From NCBI GenBank assembly GCA_963922205.1, contig CAWUHX010000260.1, positions 310,001-374,000 on the forward strand: DNA of 64,000 bases. The letters run 5' to 3'. Made by a program: the position numbers and the translations under genes. This DNA is from Romanomermis culicivorax (taxonomy: Eukaryota; Nematoda; Enoplea; Mermithida; Mermithidae). Positions 30,993 to 42,489 of this stretch are shown here, piece by piece. Every line of letters starts with the position of its first letter. The stretch's first letter is position 1. The notes beneath the pieces were generated by a model. That model was not told the DNA's origin and did no database searches. It saw only the letters and a program-made list of their open reading frames with translations.

Positions 30993-32015
30993 TATACAAT
31001 GCTCATGGACACAAGAATCATAATGTTATGCGTTGCAGTGGATGCACAAGGTACCGTAGTGCCAAAAATGCAGTAGTTCGTGATGAATTCCGTGGAGTTA
31101 GGGCTGACCAAGAGTTGCGTTCATTTTTTGCCTCAGTTAGTCAAGATGAGAAATCTCATACAAAAGTTTCGTTGAAAGCTGCATTAACCATCATATATTT
31201 ATGGGCCAATAAGCTATCAATATTGCAATCAAAAAACTTAATTGGTGATTTAGTAATAGACGATCACACTTACATCGATTGGCGGAATTATATCTGTGAA
31301 GTATGTCAAAGAGCATTAAGTGATTCACCTCAAATGGGCGGTATGGGTCAGATTGTGCAAATCGATGAAAGTCTTATGAGATGTCGCAGAAAATATAATT
31401 GTGGCAGGCTCCTTCGAGGCAACAGGGCTCCAGCCCCTCGTCAGAATCACGGAAATCGGATTGTAGGCCCGTGGATTTTTGGAATTGTATGGAAAAGACC
31501 CGATGGTGTGCAAGATCTGTGTATGTTCTACATTTTGCGCCGAAATGAGGCAACATTAGCTCCAATAATACAGCATCATGTTGCTCCTGGTACAACAATT
31601 ATGTCTGACCAGTGGGCTGCTTATCGAAATATTAGTATTTGGCCGGGTTTTAATTATGTTCATCAAGCGGTCAACTATGATCGAACTTTTATTGATCCCA
31701 TTAGTGGGGCCCACACCTAGCGTATTGAAAGTCACTGGGGTCACGCTAAAACTCAGATTTCAAGAAAAATGGGTGGAACCTCGCCTAATTTGCTCCCTGG
31801 TCATTTAGCCGAATATTGGTGGCTTAAAATTCATCATCAACGACCATTTGCTGACATTTTTCTCGAAATTTCTCGTCAATTTCCTCTTGTTTAATTTTTG
31901 TCATTTTTTGCAAATTTTCTTAGCGTAAAAATATAGCAACCACTCCAATTGGAAAACTAAATTTCTTAATTTTTTGATAAAAATTGCAAAATAGTTGACA
32001 TACTCCAGTAGTACC

Positions 32016-32024
32016 CTTTCGACC
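32016..32024. repeat. Right 9-bp target-site duplication of the Merlin element
   Basis: CTTTCGACC, identical to 29639-29647. Confidence 0.85.
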
Positions 32025-32741
32025 TTTGGTGTACTCTTGGAGAAAGGCCTATCAGGTGTAAATCGCAAATATTTACATGTTATTGTGAACAGCCTACAGA
32101 CATGATGTTACACTGATCTTTTTTGGAAACATATGCCATATTTTCACAAAAATTTGCTTGAATGTAGTTTACAGAGTAAGTTTGATTGTACCCGATCTCA
32201 GTAACGAGCAAAGTTGGGAAGTTTGATAGATGTTGAGATAATTGTGAACAATACGATAATTTTTATTTAGAAAAAGCGTTCATCTCCAATAGCCTGTGCC
32301 AGCACCTTGTAGTATAAACATGTAAAGTTGAATTAGGATGATACTCAAACAATTCGTCTTTGTCACTTAAGTGGTCATACGGCGTTCAGTATGCTGTTAA
32401 GTGTTAGATACCCTACAAATTTTAGTGTCATTGGTGGGCATCGGGAGTGACCGTCTTCAACAAAGATGTACTCCTGCCATCATCTATTTGTTGATTCAAT
32501 AATCATTTATCAGAAATGCGATGTTGTGCTTTCAAATGGGTTCCGCAGATTAGAAAAGATGTTCGTATAAAAAATAAATGACACGGACAAACAGACATTT
32601 TTGCCCATTTGTGTTTTCCATAAAACAAAGGTCCATATGTATCTTCAAACATAAAATTTATTCAGCCTCAAAAAAAAAACGTCGAACACCAGTCCGTTAT
32701 TTGAAAATGAATATAATTCGACACTGAATCGATTTGGCTCA
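32025..32741. other. Intergenic stretch, 3' flank of the cysteine-rich gene
   Basis: No repeat or gene is seen. The 3' UTR of the minus-strand gene should lie in its right part. Confidence 0.35.
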
Positions 32742-33129
32742 TCATTTCCAAAACATAAGTTTTTGACGTTCACATTCAGTAGCACTCCAGCAATTCCCGG
32801 ATATATTTCTTTGGACACTTTCCACTGTGAAAAGCATATTGGGTGGACATTTGAGAAGGCCTGCTGGCGATGCCATATTCCAGCAATCCAAGTATTCCTC
32901 CGTGCATTGGTCACCATCGTTTATCGTGCAGCGGTCAGTGGGGCACCGTCGGCACAAAATATGTGGTGATACGTCCTCTGCAAACATAGTGCATAAGTAT
33001 ATCGATGTGCTCTAACATACCTGGGGAGTATAAGAGCTGACAGGCTTCCAAAGCCCATTCATAGTATCGTCTCAGAAAACAGTCATAGGTCTTACGACGT
33101 GATTCTAACATTGAAAAACATGCGTCCAT
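32742..33129 (-). CDS. Small cysteine-rich protein, two exons
   Basis: Exon 1 (33129-33021) and exon 2 (32977-32742) are joined across a 43-nt intron with GTATGT donor and TTTGCAG acceptor, a classic short nematode intron. The fused frame reads ...ACQLLYSP-EDVSPHILCRRC... and gives 114 residues. Eleven cysteines are spaced through the whole chain (CRRCPTDRC, DQCTEEYLDCW, LLKCPPN, GNCWSATEC), which suggests a disulfide-rich extracellular fold. No hydrophobic leader follows the first ATG and the same frame is open upstream (QWCTC), so an earlier exon with a signal peptide may exist. The gene lies head-to-tail behind the secreted vWA-Ig gene on the same strand, so it could also be a 3' extension of that gene. 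I do not recognise the domain. Confidence 0.65.
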
Positions 33130-34033
33130 ACATGTACACCATTGAAATTTAGAGGGAATCGATCGAATTTATCATTCAAGAAAGCTCGAACTTAGTTAAA
33201 ATTGCTTAAAATCAGAATGCTTAAAAACTCCGTTTTGAGCTTATATTCAGTATGCTCTTTCACTTCTAACATAATATCAGAACTTTACGTGAAATTTTCA
33301 AGTTTTCATTTGAAAATATTAAGATACCAAAAAATGGAAATTCTGGGGTCTGCCAGGATTCTGCCCAGGATCAGGAGTCTCAGCGCGTCTCCCCAAGAAC
33401 ATGTATGCCTGCATCTCATGACAATGCTATCCAGAAAACTGTTCAGAAATGATTCAGATAAAAACAAATCCCACCAACGGGTTCCATCTGAATCCTGATG
33501 TGCACCAGCACCCGGATAATGCAGTTTTGGGATGAAATTCTAGTTCGTACCTAGGAATCAGGCCTAGAATTGAACTTGGGACTGTGGAAGAGTTGCGCAC
33601 TATACTCCCATGATTCTGAAACGGCCAACGCAATGATCTCAAAAGGGTAAGTTTAATACCGAAGAATCTATACTCCATTTATTTTGAAATGATCGATACA
33701 GCGAGGTCACAGCCAAACTTTGATTCAAAATTATGCAAGGCTCGTTGTCTGCATTAAATAAATTTTTCCTCCATTATACAAACTCCTGAATGATCACTGA
33801 TTTAAATCATTCTGGTTAGAAAATTTGTTCGATTGAAAATTTTAAATTTCAGCTACTTTGGAGAACCTGCGGCATTTTTAGTAAGCAGCTTAAATTATTC
33901 GAATTGATTTTGGGAGAAATTGTCCCCTAAAAATTGAGACTTACTTATCGACGGCGAAAATATATCAGTCCCGCCAATATCTGTCAAAATCGGAAAAAAA
34001 TTATCGTCATTTCTATCAACTCAATGTGCAATT
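33130..34033. other. Intergenic stretch between two minus-strand genes
   Basis: Around 33674-33720 the phrase CCATTTATTTTGAAATGATC, followed by a GATACAGCGAGGTC word, recurs in diverged form at 40900-40930 and 63127-63160, so it is a dispersed repeat. No exon with clear splice sites was found. Confidence 0.35.
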
Positions 34034-37000
34034 TTATGACCAACCTTCATCCAAGTCACTATCATCCTCCATCTGTTTCAGAACGTAAATTTTTCGGCTG
34101 AATATTACGATTCCAGAATCGGATACGGCTTGGCATTCGTAAACACCAGCCGTTTTGGCACTCGCCGTGAACGTGTAGTAAAATCGCGACTAAAATATGC
34201 AAATTATTCAAGTTTTCTTGAATTGCAGATCCGCAGAAAAGTCGAGATGAAAATTTTCGCTATTCAAAGAATGTCGCGTACAGTATAACTCAGAAATGTC
34301 TGTTCGAGTTTAACTGATTGTCGACGTAAATGATACCTCACAATAATTTGGTTTTTTTTCATTTTGGCTCAGGTTTTACTTAAATTAGAGAATTGAAAAA
34401 TATTTCACAACCCAACGAAACCACCCAGCGATGAAAAACCTCAAGTTTTATGAGAACATTCAGAAATAATGAGATTTATTGGATGCGATAATTTCTTCTG
34501 TTGTTGACGGACTTTGGTTGTCCAATATTTAAAACCAAATCAATAAATCATTCAAAATTGACAAATCTTATAAAAACCAGAGTTCTCTTCACGCGAAACT
34601 TACTGTTGTCGCCGCGATACTTCCTTCCCCATTATGTTCAAAGGGTTTGCCGTCCTTGAAAAGAGCAGATTGCGTGTTCCTTCCTCCATAATAACATGTC
34701 AACTCAATTTTCTGACCAACTCGGAAGGGTCCTTTCGGTTTGGAATCGAATGAAACTTCAAATTCTAAAATAACGAAGTGCTTTTCCAAAAAAAAAACAG
34801 AAAACGCCGGTTCCACAGCTCATACGAGTCTGAGTGTGATGGACGATCTAAAATCTATTTTTCTTCATGTCCAAAGAGATCAGGAGTGAATCATTTATGC
34901 TAGCAGTTTTTCCTCCCGAATATGGCTCCGTATGCCTTTTATACTCACCGCCGTAGCATCTCGGATCGATAGCTTTCTGAATCGTCATGGCCAATTTATC
35001 CACAAATTTGACCATTTGGTTGAATTTATTTACTGAAAAAACGCGGCTCGAATGACCAGCCATTAACAGCAACTGATCCTGCACGGCTTGTCCAACGCCG
35101 ACGGAAATTATCGTGGCACCAGTCAGACGCATCCTATCCGAAGCCTTTTTCACATCCTCCTTCGTTACACCGTCGGTTATAATGACCAAAGCTTTCGGTA
35201 CCCCTGATCTTCCATGAATCTAGCATAAGTGAAGCCGTATACGCTTTGCATCGTAGGCCACATCCACGGATACACCACACATCCACGGATTTTCATGTAC
35301 TAAGTACTAACTTGGTTTCAAAGTAAAATTTGAGTTTTTAGGTCAACAGGAGAAAAAGGGGCCGTCAACTAATTGTGTGATGCCATCCGTCTGACCCTTT
35401 CTTACCAGAAGTCACTCGGTTGATAATTCAGCAAAAAATATTAGCAATTATCTGCAAGTCATTTTAATGATGATCAGAGGCATACATGTAACGGAGCCCC
35501 GAGGTTTGAGGGGTGGATCGGACGACTTTCTTGAGGCCGGGGATCACTAATTTCCCAAAAGTTTGGTGGAAGGGTCTCCGAAAGACTCACCAAAAAAGTT
35601 CGAGAAGCAGTTCAAAAAATAGTAATTTTTGTCTATAAAAACCGTAAAAAAATGTATCCATGGCGCGAAACAAGGAGAAAATGGACGTTTTTGACCATCT
35701 TTTGTTGAAGAATTGACTTTCTTTCGTCATAAAATTGGCATTTTTCAGTATTTTTCCGTCCAAAAGTATGAGGGTCCCTATGACTACCAAATTGCTAGCC
35801 ATGGAATTGGGGAATACTGAGGGAAGTCGCCCAATGGGTTGGAGGGGGGGGTCTTATACCACTTCCCCCTCCAATTATATGCATGATCCGAGAGCAAATC
35901 ATCATCGAGATATTCAACGAATTTTGACAAAGAGGGGATAGTTCACTCCAGCGACTTTTAGCATGATAAATTTGTGATCAGTAGCTCATTAGAATGACTA
36001 ATAGTCTCCCTGGTCACCTTTATATTCATCGATGGCCCCAATGGTCACTCGAAATACCTACTAACATAACCATTTTGTCGACAAACAAAGTGCCACAAAT
36101 CTGGTTCCAATTCGAGTCTAATACTTGTCGCTGGATCAAAGACAGCCATCACGCACAGTAGGTAGCTATTCCGCCCAAAACTGGCGAATTTTCGATCCGG
36201 TTCCAGGTTCCACATGAATTTGGTTCTAGTTTTTATCCACCACATCCAAGAAAGTTTTCAGAACCGGCCAGATTCGGCGCCAACTTTTACTGTTAAATTT
36301 TAGGATCTATCTGGCCGGTTCTGGACGTGACTCCAGAAGCTTAAGCTTGAGCGACTCCGGAATGAAAGTAAAAGATTACAGAAATTTTGTAGTACTGAAT
36401 AGAACCGCTAGCTTCAAGGCACCGTATACCTTACATTCTGGGATGAAAAATAGGTGGCACCAGTGCTCTAATTTGATTAATCACGGCCATACACGTTCTT
36501 GTGAGGTTTGCTGAGTTCTCGGCCCTGGCAGATTAATGCGAAAGCGAAATTTTCATTTTTGTGACTTTTATACCATGAAATGCAGAAGCGAATATTTTTA
36601 ACAAGGAATCTTGCTTGAAAATAAATATATTAAAGATAGAATAAATATAATTTTGGAACACTATGGTGCACTTTAAAGGCTCTAGATTTTATGTAAAAAT
36701 GTTCATAATTATCAAGAGAAAAGTTCAATTTTCGATTGGAACTGAATGAGCATACCGAGAAACGTCTAAAATTAAAGGTTTGACGCATTCCAATCCATTT
36801 TTACGGTGTTGTTCTAAGCACTTTTGAAAAATCATTAGGTCTGACCCCCCAAAATTTCTATGCTGTACACGTATGCTCATGGACGCAAATTAGCATGGCA
36901 GTTTGAGAGTTTCCCTGAAAGTGTCAGACCTCACCCGGGCAGGTTTTTGAACTCAGCCAATTTTTCAAAGCGAGCAGTGATTTAGATCTGCTCAAAAAAT

Positions 37001-37585
37001 GCGTTATAACAGTGTGGCTCCATTTTTGATCGTGTTTGATCAAAATCTGTCCAAACAAAAAAATCTGTGAAGTATAAATGCATCTGTAAGGCGGTGAAAA
37101 TCCTGGCACACACTTTGCAAAATTTACCGCAAATTGCTTGTAGGCTGCTGATATAGCTCCGATAATTCTAGTTGCGCCACCAATGTACTTTATTTTTCCA
37201 ATTTTTTCGACAAGTTGATCGCGATTTTTAACAGAATTGAGCGTTATTTCGTTTCTTGGCTTGAATCCATTTAAATCGCTCCTATTTTTAGGTACCAGCG
37301 TATATTGAATAACACCAACCGCAGTTTCTGATGCTCCAATTGGCAATCGGCTGACCACTTTTTTGACAAAATCCAAAACTTTTGGGAAATTTTTCTTCCC
37401 AACGCTGCCCGAACCGTCCAAGAGGAACATTAAGTCCAATTTTTTGTAGCTGATGCTCTGGCAGCCTAAATAAAAGGCAAATAAATCCAAAATTATGCGG
37501 GATGACAACAGTAGCAAAGGTTACCCGGACTAGTGGCTCCATGAGATAGTGCGAAAGCTGAGGATAAAATGAGGATGAAAATCAT
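34034..37585 (-). CDS. Secreted von Willebrand A plus immunoglobulin domain protein, five exons
   Basis: Exons, in transcript order: 37585-37525, 37465-37128, 35219-34949, 34764-34604 and 34189-34034. All introns are GT-AG and all junctions keep frame, giving 328 residues. The start ATG opens a signal peptide (MIFILILSSAFALSHG). Residues 30-222 form a vWA domain: MIDAS DGSGS at 37-41, Thr119 (GGAT) and Asp149 (ITDG) are all present, so metal-dependent ligand binding is plausible. GRSGVPKALVIITDG and ISVGVGQ are typical core strands. Residues 224-320 make an Ig domain: Cys in IELTCYY, Cys in AGVYECQAV. An acidic tail ends in GWS-stop. The 1.9-kb second intron holds repeat DNA (35480-35930) and a perfect hairpin (36260-36323). 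It is probably an extracellular-matrix or cuticle-associated adhesion protein. An upstream in-frame ATG at 37663 would add 26 residues. Confidence 0.85.
35480..35930. repeat. Degenerate short-period repeat family, copy inside vWA-Ig intron 2
   Basis: Has the same structure as 7520-8424 and 12105-12894: phrases AAAACCGTAAAAAAATG and AAAATGGACGTTTTTGACC, then a G/C-run block near 35848-35872 (GGAGGGGGGGTC, ACTTCCCCCTCC). Confidence 0.45.
36260..36323. repeat. Perfect 15-bp inverted repeat in vWA-Ig intron 2
   Basis: CAGAACCGGCCAGAT (36260-36274) and ATCTGGCCGGTTCTG (36309-36323) are exact reverse complements with a 34-base loop. Related CCGGTTC words occur just upstream (36198-36215). Confidence 0.8.
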
Positions 37586-40500
37586 TATGATACCAAAATT
37601 GAATAATGATTCCGATCGTGGAAGCGTGATTAATTTATATTCCATTAGAAGGAAGTTCCGCATTGTGATCATGTGGTGTGATGATCGAACCTTCCTAGTT
37701 TAGCTGAACGATAAATTGGGACAATAGTGTGTATGTATGTATTTGTTCAGCAGAAATGAGGAAGCTAAAGAAAATCATTTCGCATATGTTTCACTGCATT
37801 TTACCCTTTTCACTTCCCATTTCAAGCTAGAGGATTCATCACATAAAAGAGTTAACTATAGGATGAAGGGTTGATAAAAATGGAAGGTATTGGAAAGGAG
37901 GACATTTTCTAATGCACGTGAAATATATATCACCGTGACCTGTTGTGTTTTTACAATTTTTTAAATGAACAAGATTTTCGTCGACAAAGCAACATCGATG
38001 TTGAACTTTCTCATAATCATCGAAATAGCATGCGCGTACAGGTAAAGTTGAGCGACATTATTATTCCATGAATATTTGTGATTATTATGTGTTACAATGT
38101 TCTTTTTCTTTTTCTTTCAAGTTTTTTTTCTTTCATTTTCTCCCAAGTTCCAATTGCACTCAAGTGGTTCAACTTTAAATCTACTAAATGCATAGTACTA
38201 TCGCAAATAATGACCACCATGACCTCTAGCTCGAGATTAGCTCCAATCCGTAAATTTTGTTTATTTTATCTATTTGTTGTTAATTTCACAATATTGATTT
38301 CATGAGAATGGTGTATAAACCAATTGAACTTGCCTGGTAAAGTGGTACATTTTTTTGTTTTCAATCAATGGCTCTTTTCGTTTTCTAAAAGAATGCAACA
38401 ATTGAACTCTACGTATAGAATTGGTTATAACATACTTTAGTTCGAAAAATCAGTTGTAAAGAGTCAAAGAAAGAAAGCTCAAGCTGAAAAAATCTAGTAA
38501 CTTCATTACTGTAGTTAATGAGAAAAACTTGATGACAAACAGGCGAGCTAATAAATTTCTTCAATAATCTGCCAAGCGGTCAAAATTTTTAGAGTAGTGG
38601 ATATCTGATTTTTATAAAACGGTAGTAGAATGAAGAATGAAAAATTAGACCATCATGAAATCATGAAAAAGATTACGAAAACCTTTTTCATGTATTCAGA
38701 TCACTCGAAGCTCACTCGGATGAACTTTTTCATTGAAAATATTAAAAATTGTCAACAAAATAGACATCCAGATGACTCAAATGAGCACTCGTTCCACTCT
38801 GGTCACAATTTCGACTGATTAGAGTCATGATACAGTCTGTTTTTCTCAATAGCTCCTCTGAATAATAAAAGTGGAATGCAGTAAGAATTTGATATCTTTA
38901 CGATTTTCTGCTAAACTGCTTTCAAATAGTTTGGAAATTTGTGATCTTAATCAAATATCCCACCAAATTTTAGAGTGAAAAATCTTACCGTAAAGACTAC
39001 AGGCAAACAATCTTGACGACAACGCTGATTTTTGTCATTTTTAGTTTTCAAGCATTTTATAAAAAATATACGATTACACATAATGATTTTTTCTAATCAA
39101 TGAAGAAAAATCGAAATTAAAGCTCTACAATCGCTTTCTTGAAAACCAGCGAAGTGGCATATTTTCAATGACTGCTTTTAAGATGGAACAGAAAGAGATC
39201 CACTTCGGTTTTCCAAATCTGCTGCTGTTAGAATATAGAATTCGAATTTCGCATCCAAAACATCTTTTGGAAAACATAAATAAAAAAAACTCAAAACCAT
39301 TCTGTGTTCAAATATTGATCCAATTTCCTGGAGCGCGATCAGTAAAACATGTTGAAAATCACAAATTCATGATATTCGAAAAAAATTTGTTGGTTCCTTA
39401 TCTAGATCAAAGTTTTGCAGAGTTGAAAAATCAAAAATTGGAAATTTCCGATATTCCAAGATGCGAACTTTGAATTCTACTTTGAGTGAAAATTCGATGC
39501 ATTGCAATAAAAAGTGGAAAAGTTCCATTTTTGTGACTTGATCCTCATTTGCTATATGAATCACCATAAGTTTATAGCAAAGCTCCTGCATGATTCCGGC
39601 TCCGGAGGGACTGTAACAATTGTTCTAATTGGTTGCGCTTCTCTTAATCTAAAAAACATGGGGAAATTTATGCAAATTTAGCCGAAAATGCAATTATTGA
39701 TTACATCGAATCTCCATTGAATTTTGGATTTAACATCAAACTCGATTGGAAGGCAGCCCTAATCCTGTCTAAAATTGTTTTAGTTTCCAGAACGTGGCTT
39801 TGTGTGAATCTCTTCAAGCGTAAAACTGAATCACAGCATTCACTTTGCGTTTGGCCGTGTAGAAATATTAAAATTACATTTTTTTGGAAAAGATATTTGT
39901 CGACAGAGTAGCCATACACATACATGGGGGTTTGCTAGGGGTCTAGACCCTGTGCAAATCATTCTTTTCCTTCTTGGCTCTCCACTTCGAAAAAGACGTC
40001 CTTTTGATGCAAATTTCCAAGTTTTCTTTGATTTTCTCCTAAAAATTGTGATCCTGAATCACAGTTCCGGCTTCTGATCCAAATCTAAATCCAGCGGATA
40101 TGCCTGCTCCGGCTCCCTCGAACAAAAAAATATTTGGTTAAAAAGTCGCTTCCCACTTCAAAAATATCAGAATTCACGCCGGTTTCGATGTGTGAAAGCT
40201 GATGTTGGCCATCGGCGGTATCTGAGTTTTGAATCCTAGGAAAGCCTTGAAACAAAAATTTTCTGAATTAGGTTATTGGTCGAAAAATGGTTGCAGTTTC
40301 AGATCCGGAGCCGGGACCATGTTATAAAATGATGGTCACTCAGTTGAGCAGCAATAAAATTTGCTGAACTAAGGCTTGATTGAGTAGGTGATATGAGGTC
40401 ACCTGTGTGACCTGAGTTTATGACCGTTTCTCAAGGCAATTGCATGTTTGGTGACTATCTGACATCATCTAGAGTCCTGTGGATGAAACGAGTGACCACT

Positions 40501-41554
40501 GAGCGTAAGCAAAAGTGTTTTCTATCGGGCTGCGTTCCAGATCTTGCAGTATCTCTGGAGCCGGAACCATGCTGGAGCCACGCTATATAAAATTATCCTG
40601 ATTCAGATAACCAATCAAGAATGGCTCAGAAACATGGAACTTTTCGTATGTTTTCATGACAGTATACCGAATTTTCATTGAAAATAGAATTGTGGGACCG
40701 CTGGTGGCGAAAGCTGAAATGGATGAGCAAGTACAAACCTTTATGTTGTTTTCGGATACTATAAATTTCAGATTATACTGATTATCAATCGATTTGTGCT
40801 TCATTCTCGTTTTGTGTTGCAGGTTTCGATATTAAGCTATCCCCGGTAAGCTCAACCTGCTGCATGTCCGACTACAGTTTTCGTATCCCGCGCGTCCTTC
40901 TATTCATTTTGGAATGATCGATGCAGCGATCCCATGAAGTTTGTTCTGGTTCACGTTAAAAGTTCATTAGTTTCAGTACGTAAAAAAACTAGTAGGCTCA
41001 GTACTGTAATCAATGAAAATACTTTTTCATTGGTGAGCGACAAACAGGGCGGCTGAGAATTTTTTCAATAACTTGGTTAAATAGTCGAAATATCTTGAAC
41101 AACACTCAGGTATCGACACAATGTTGTCCAAATGGTTGTGGATAAGCAGGATGTTTTTTAAACTTCGTCGTTTTCATGAAGAAATTTAGCGGTTTTCTAC
41201 ATTCTCCATGGAATAAGAATTGCGCATCAAATTGAAACTACTTTTTTGTCTCTAAATGGGCTATAGTGATGCGCCAGACCTGACTGGTCTTTGAAAAACT
41301 GATTGTCCTTTTCCTTCTTGCGGCGGATCAAGTTCAAAAACCGCATATGCTATGCTTCCATTAAGAAGAGACTCATCTGGGACCTTCACAAACTATGACA
41401 AATTTGCACCAACTCCAGTTGACTTTCAGTAAAATATATTTCATAAAGATATAAAATTATTTATCAGAACTAATTGCGATTAAATATAGCTGCAGCAAAA
41501 TGTAGTGCTATTGTATTATAATGCCAAGGTAAAATTTGAAAAGGAAAAATTAAT
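37586..41554. other. Long intergenic stretch, no gene recognised
   Basis: 5' flank of the vWA-Ig gene, then AT-rich sequence. A phrase like TCCGGAGCCGGGACCATG recurs loosely near 39590, 40070-40120, 40300 and 40555, suggesting an old repeat of a few hundred bases. Frames up to 101 codons (39168-39473) have no recognisable domain. No RNA gene was noticed. Confidence 0.4.
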
Positions 41555-41878
41555 TTGAACCGATTTATTCAGAGTTTCTTGCTTTCTTATACTGATCCCT
41601 GTGCCAACATACCATTCTGTAACTGCATAGGTCAAATGGAATTACGATTTTATCACCACCGATTTCATACCACTGGTGTAGTTCTCTTTCGTTTACTTCT
41701 CGAATCAGAAAATCTCTTCCACACCACTGTTGTGCCACCATTATTCGAATTTATATATATTATTCTTCAGTCACCTAGAAAATGCTTGTTATTGAACACT
41801 TATTTGGGCACCATTGGTCGTGCATCAGATCAATATGCCGCTCGAATTCTGGCTGTAAAATCTGTTTTCATCAGCCGT

Positions 41879-41882
41879 CATG
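41879..41882. repeat. Left 4-bp target-site duplication of the LTR element
   Basis: CATG immediately precedes the 5' LTR and is repeated at 47319-47322. Confidence 0.7.
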
Positions 41883-42431
41883 TGTTGAGGATGCACTTAT
41901 GGTAGCAGGCATCCCATCCATGCAAATTGTGAAAATGGCCAGAAGGCGTCAGTACGTGGGCATTACTGCCTTTATAAGGCAATATGTGATGCGTTATGAT
42001 CCTTCTTTCATAATTTTATGTTTATCATGTGCAAGCCGCCCGCTGTTTATTTGTTATTGTCCTTTTACGCCAATAAAATGGGATGGCTGCTTGTTGTTTA
42101 TTTATCCATTGTGCAGTGGCAATCGAGAATTATATTGGGCCATATATTTTTCCTGCAGCAGCATCTCACATCCCCGATTTTTACGAGAACTATTGGGTAA
42201 GGTTCTCTGGAGTATTCTGGTAGTTTTTCAGGTGCAAGCTGTTGGATTCCAGCTGCTGCATAACAACTGAAGGTTGTGTTAGATCTGCTAAAGAACTGTT
42301 GCACTGTATCAGCCTTTACCAATAGAAGGTCATTTGAGTGACCTAGGGTAGCTAGTTTAATACAAGCCAATAGACTCTTTAGTCATATTGCTGACATCCT
42401 CGGATTTAAGCAAAGACTTTCTAACATAACA
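41883..42431 (+). repeat. 5' LTR
   Basis: Starts TGTTGAGGATG and ends TAACATAACA. Contains a TATA-like TTTATAAGG (about 41970) and AATAAAA (about 42073). In the 3' LTR the latter reads AATAGAG. Confidence 0.9.
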
Positions 42432-42433
42432 AG

Positions 42434-42451
42434 TGGTGGCTTCTAACACTT
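42434..42451 (+). promoter_or_regulatory. tRNA primer-binding site of the LTR element
   Basis: TGGTGGCTTCTAACACTT starts with TGG two bases after the LTR. Its complement ends in ACCA, as a tRNA 3' end must. Which tRNA it matches cannot be told by eye. Confidence 0.7.
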
Positions 42452-42489
42452 GCATCATTGAAAAGCACAGAGTCACCCAGAGTTCTGAT

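Larger units (their letters stand above)
30078..31894 (+). pseudogene. Merlin-type transposase (DDE_Tnp_IS1595/ISXO2-like), interrupted
   Basis: Two coding blocks, 30078-30272 (65 codons, MANKRDITVHEFCNATNTED) and 30998-31894, join exactly in frame when the insert plus one 5-bp duplicate is skipped. That gives about 363 codons. The N-terminus has a Cys pattern that pairs with MRCSGCTRYRS to form the usual zinc ribbon. The DDE triad is visible: Asp in IDESLMRCRRKYNCGR (codon at 31364), Asp in MSDQWAAYRN (31607) and Glu in RIESHW (31727), 81 and 40 codons apart. A TAG at 31718 lies between HT and RIESHW, where the family reads through. The enzyme would excise and insert the element. Two lesions, the insertion and the TAG, disable it here. 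Confidence 0.9.
29648..32015 (+). mobile_element. Merlin (IS1595/IS1016-like) DNA transposon
   Basis: Inverted ends begin GGTACTACTGGAGTATGTCA on both sides. They match for about 57 bp, and for about 85 bp if a 40-bp insertion in the left end is allowed. A perfect 9-bp target duplication flanks the 2368-bp element. It carries one transposase gene, split by a 720-bp secondary insertion. Apart from that insertion and one stop codon the element is well preserved, implying fairly recent activity. Confidence 0.9.
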
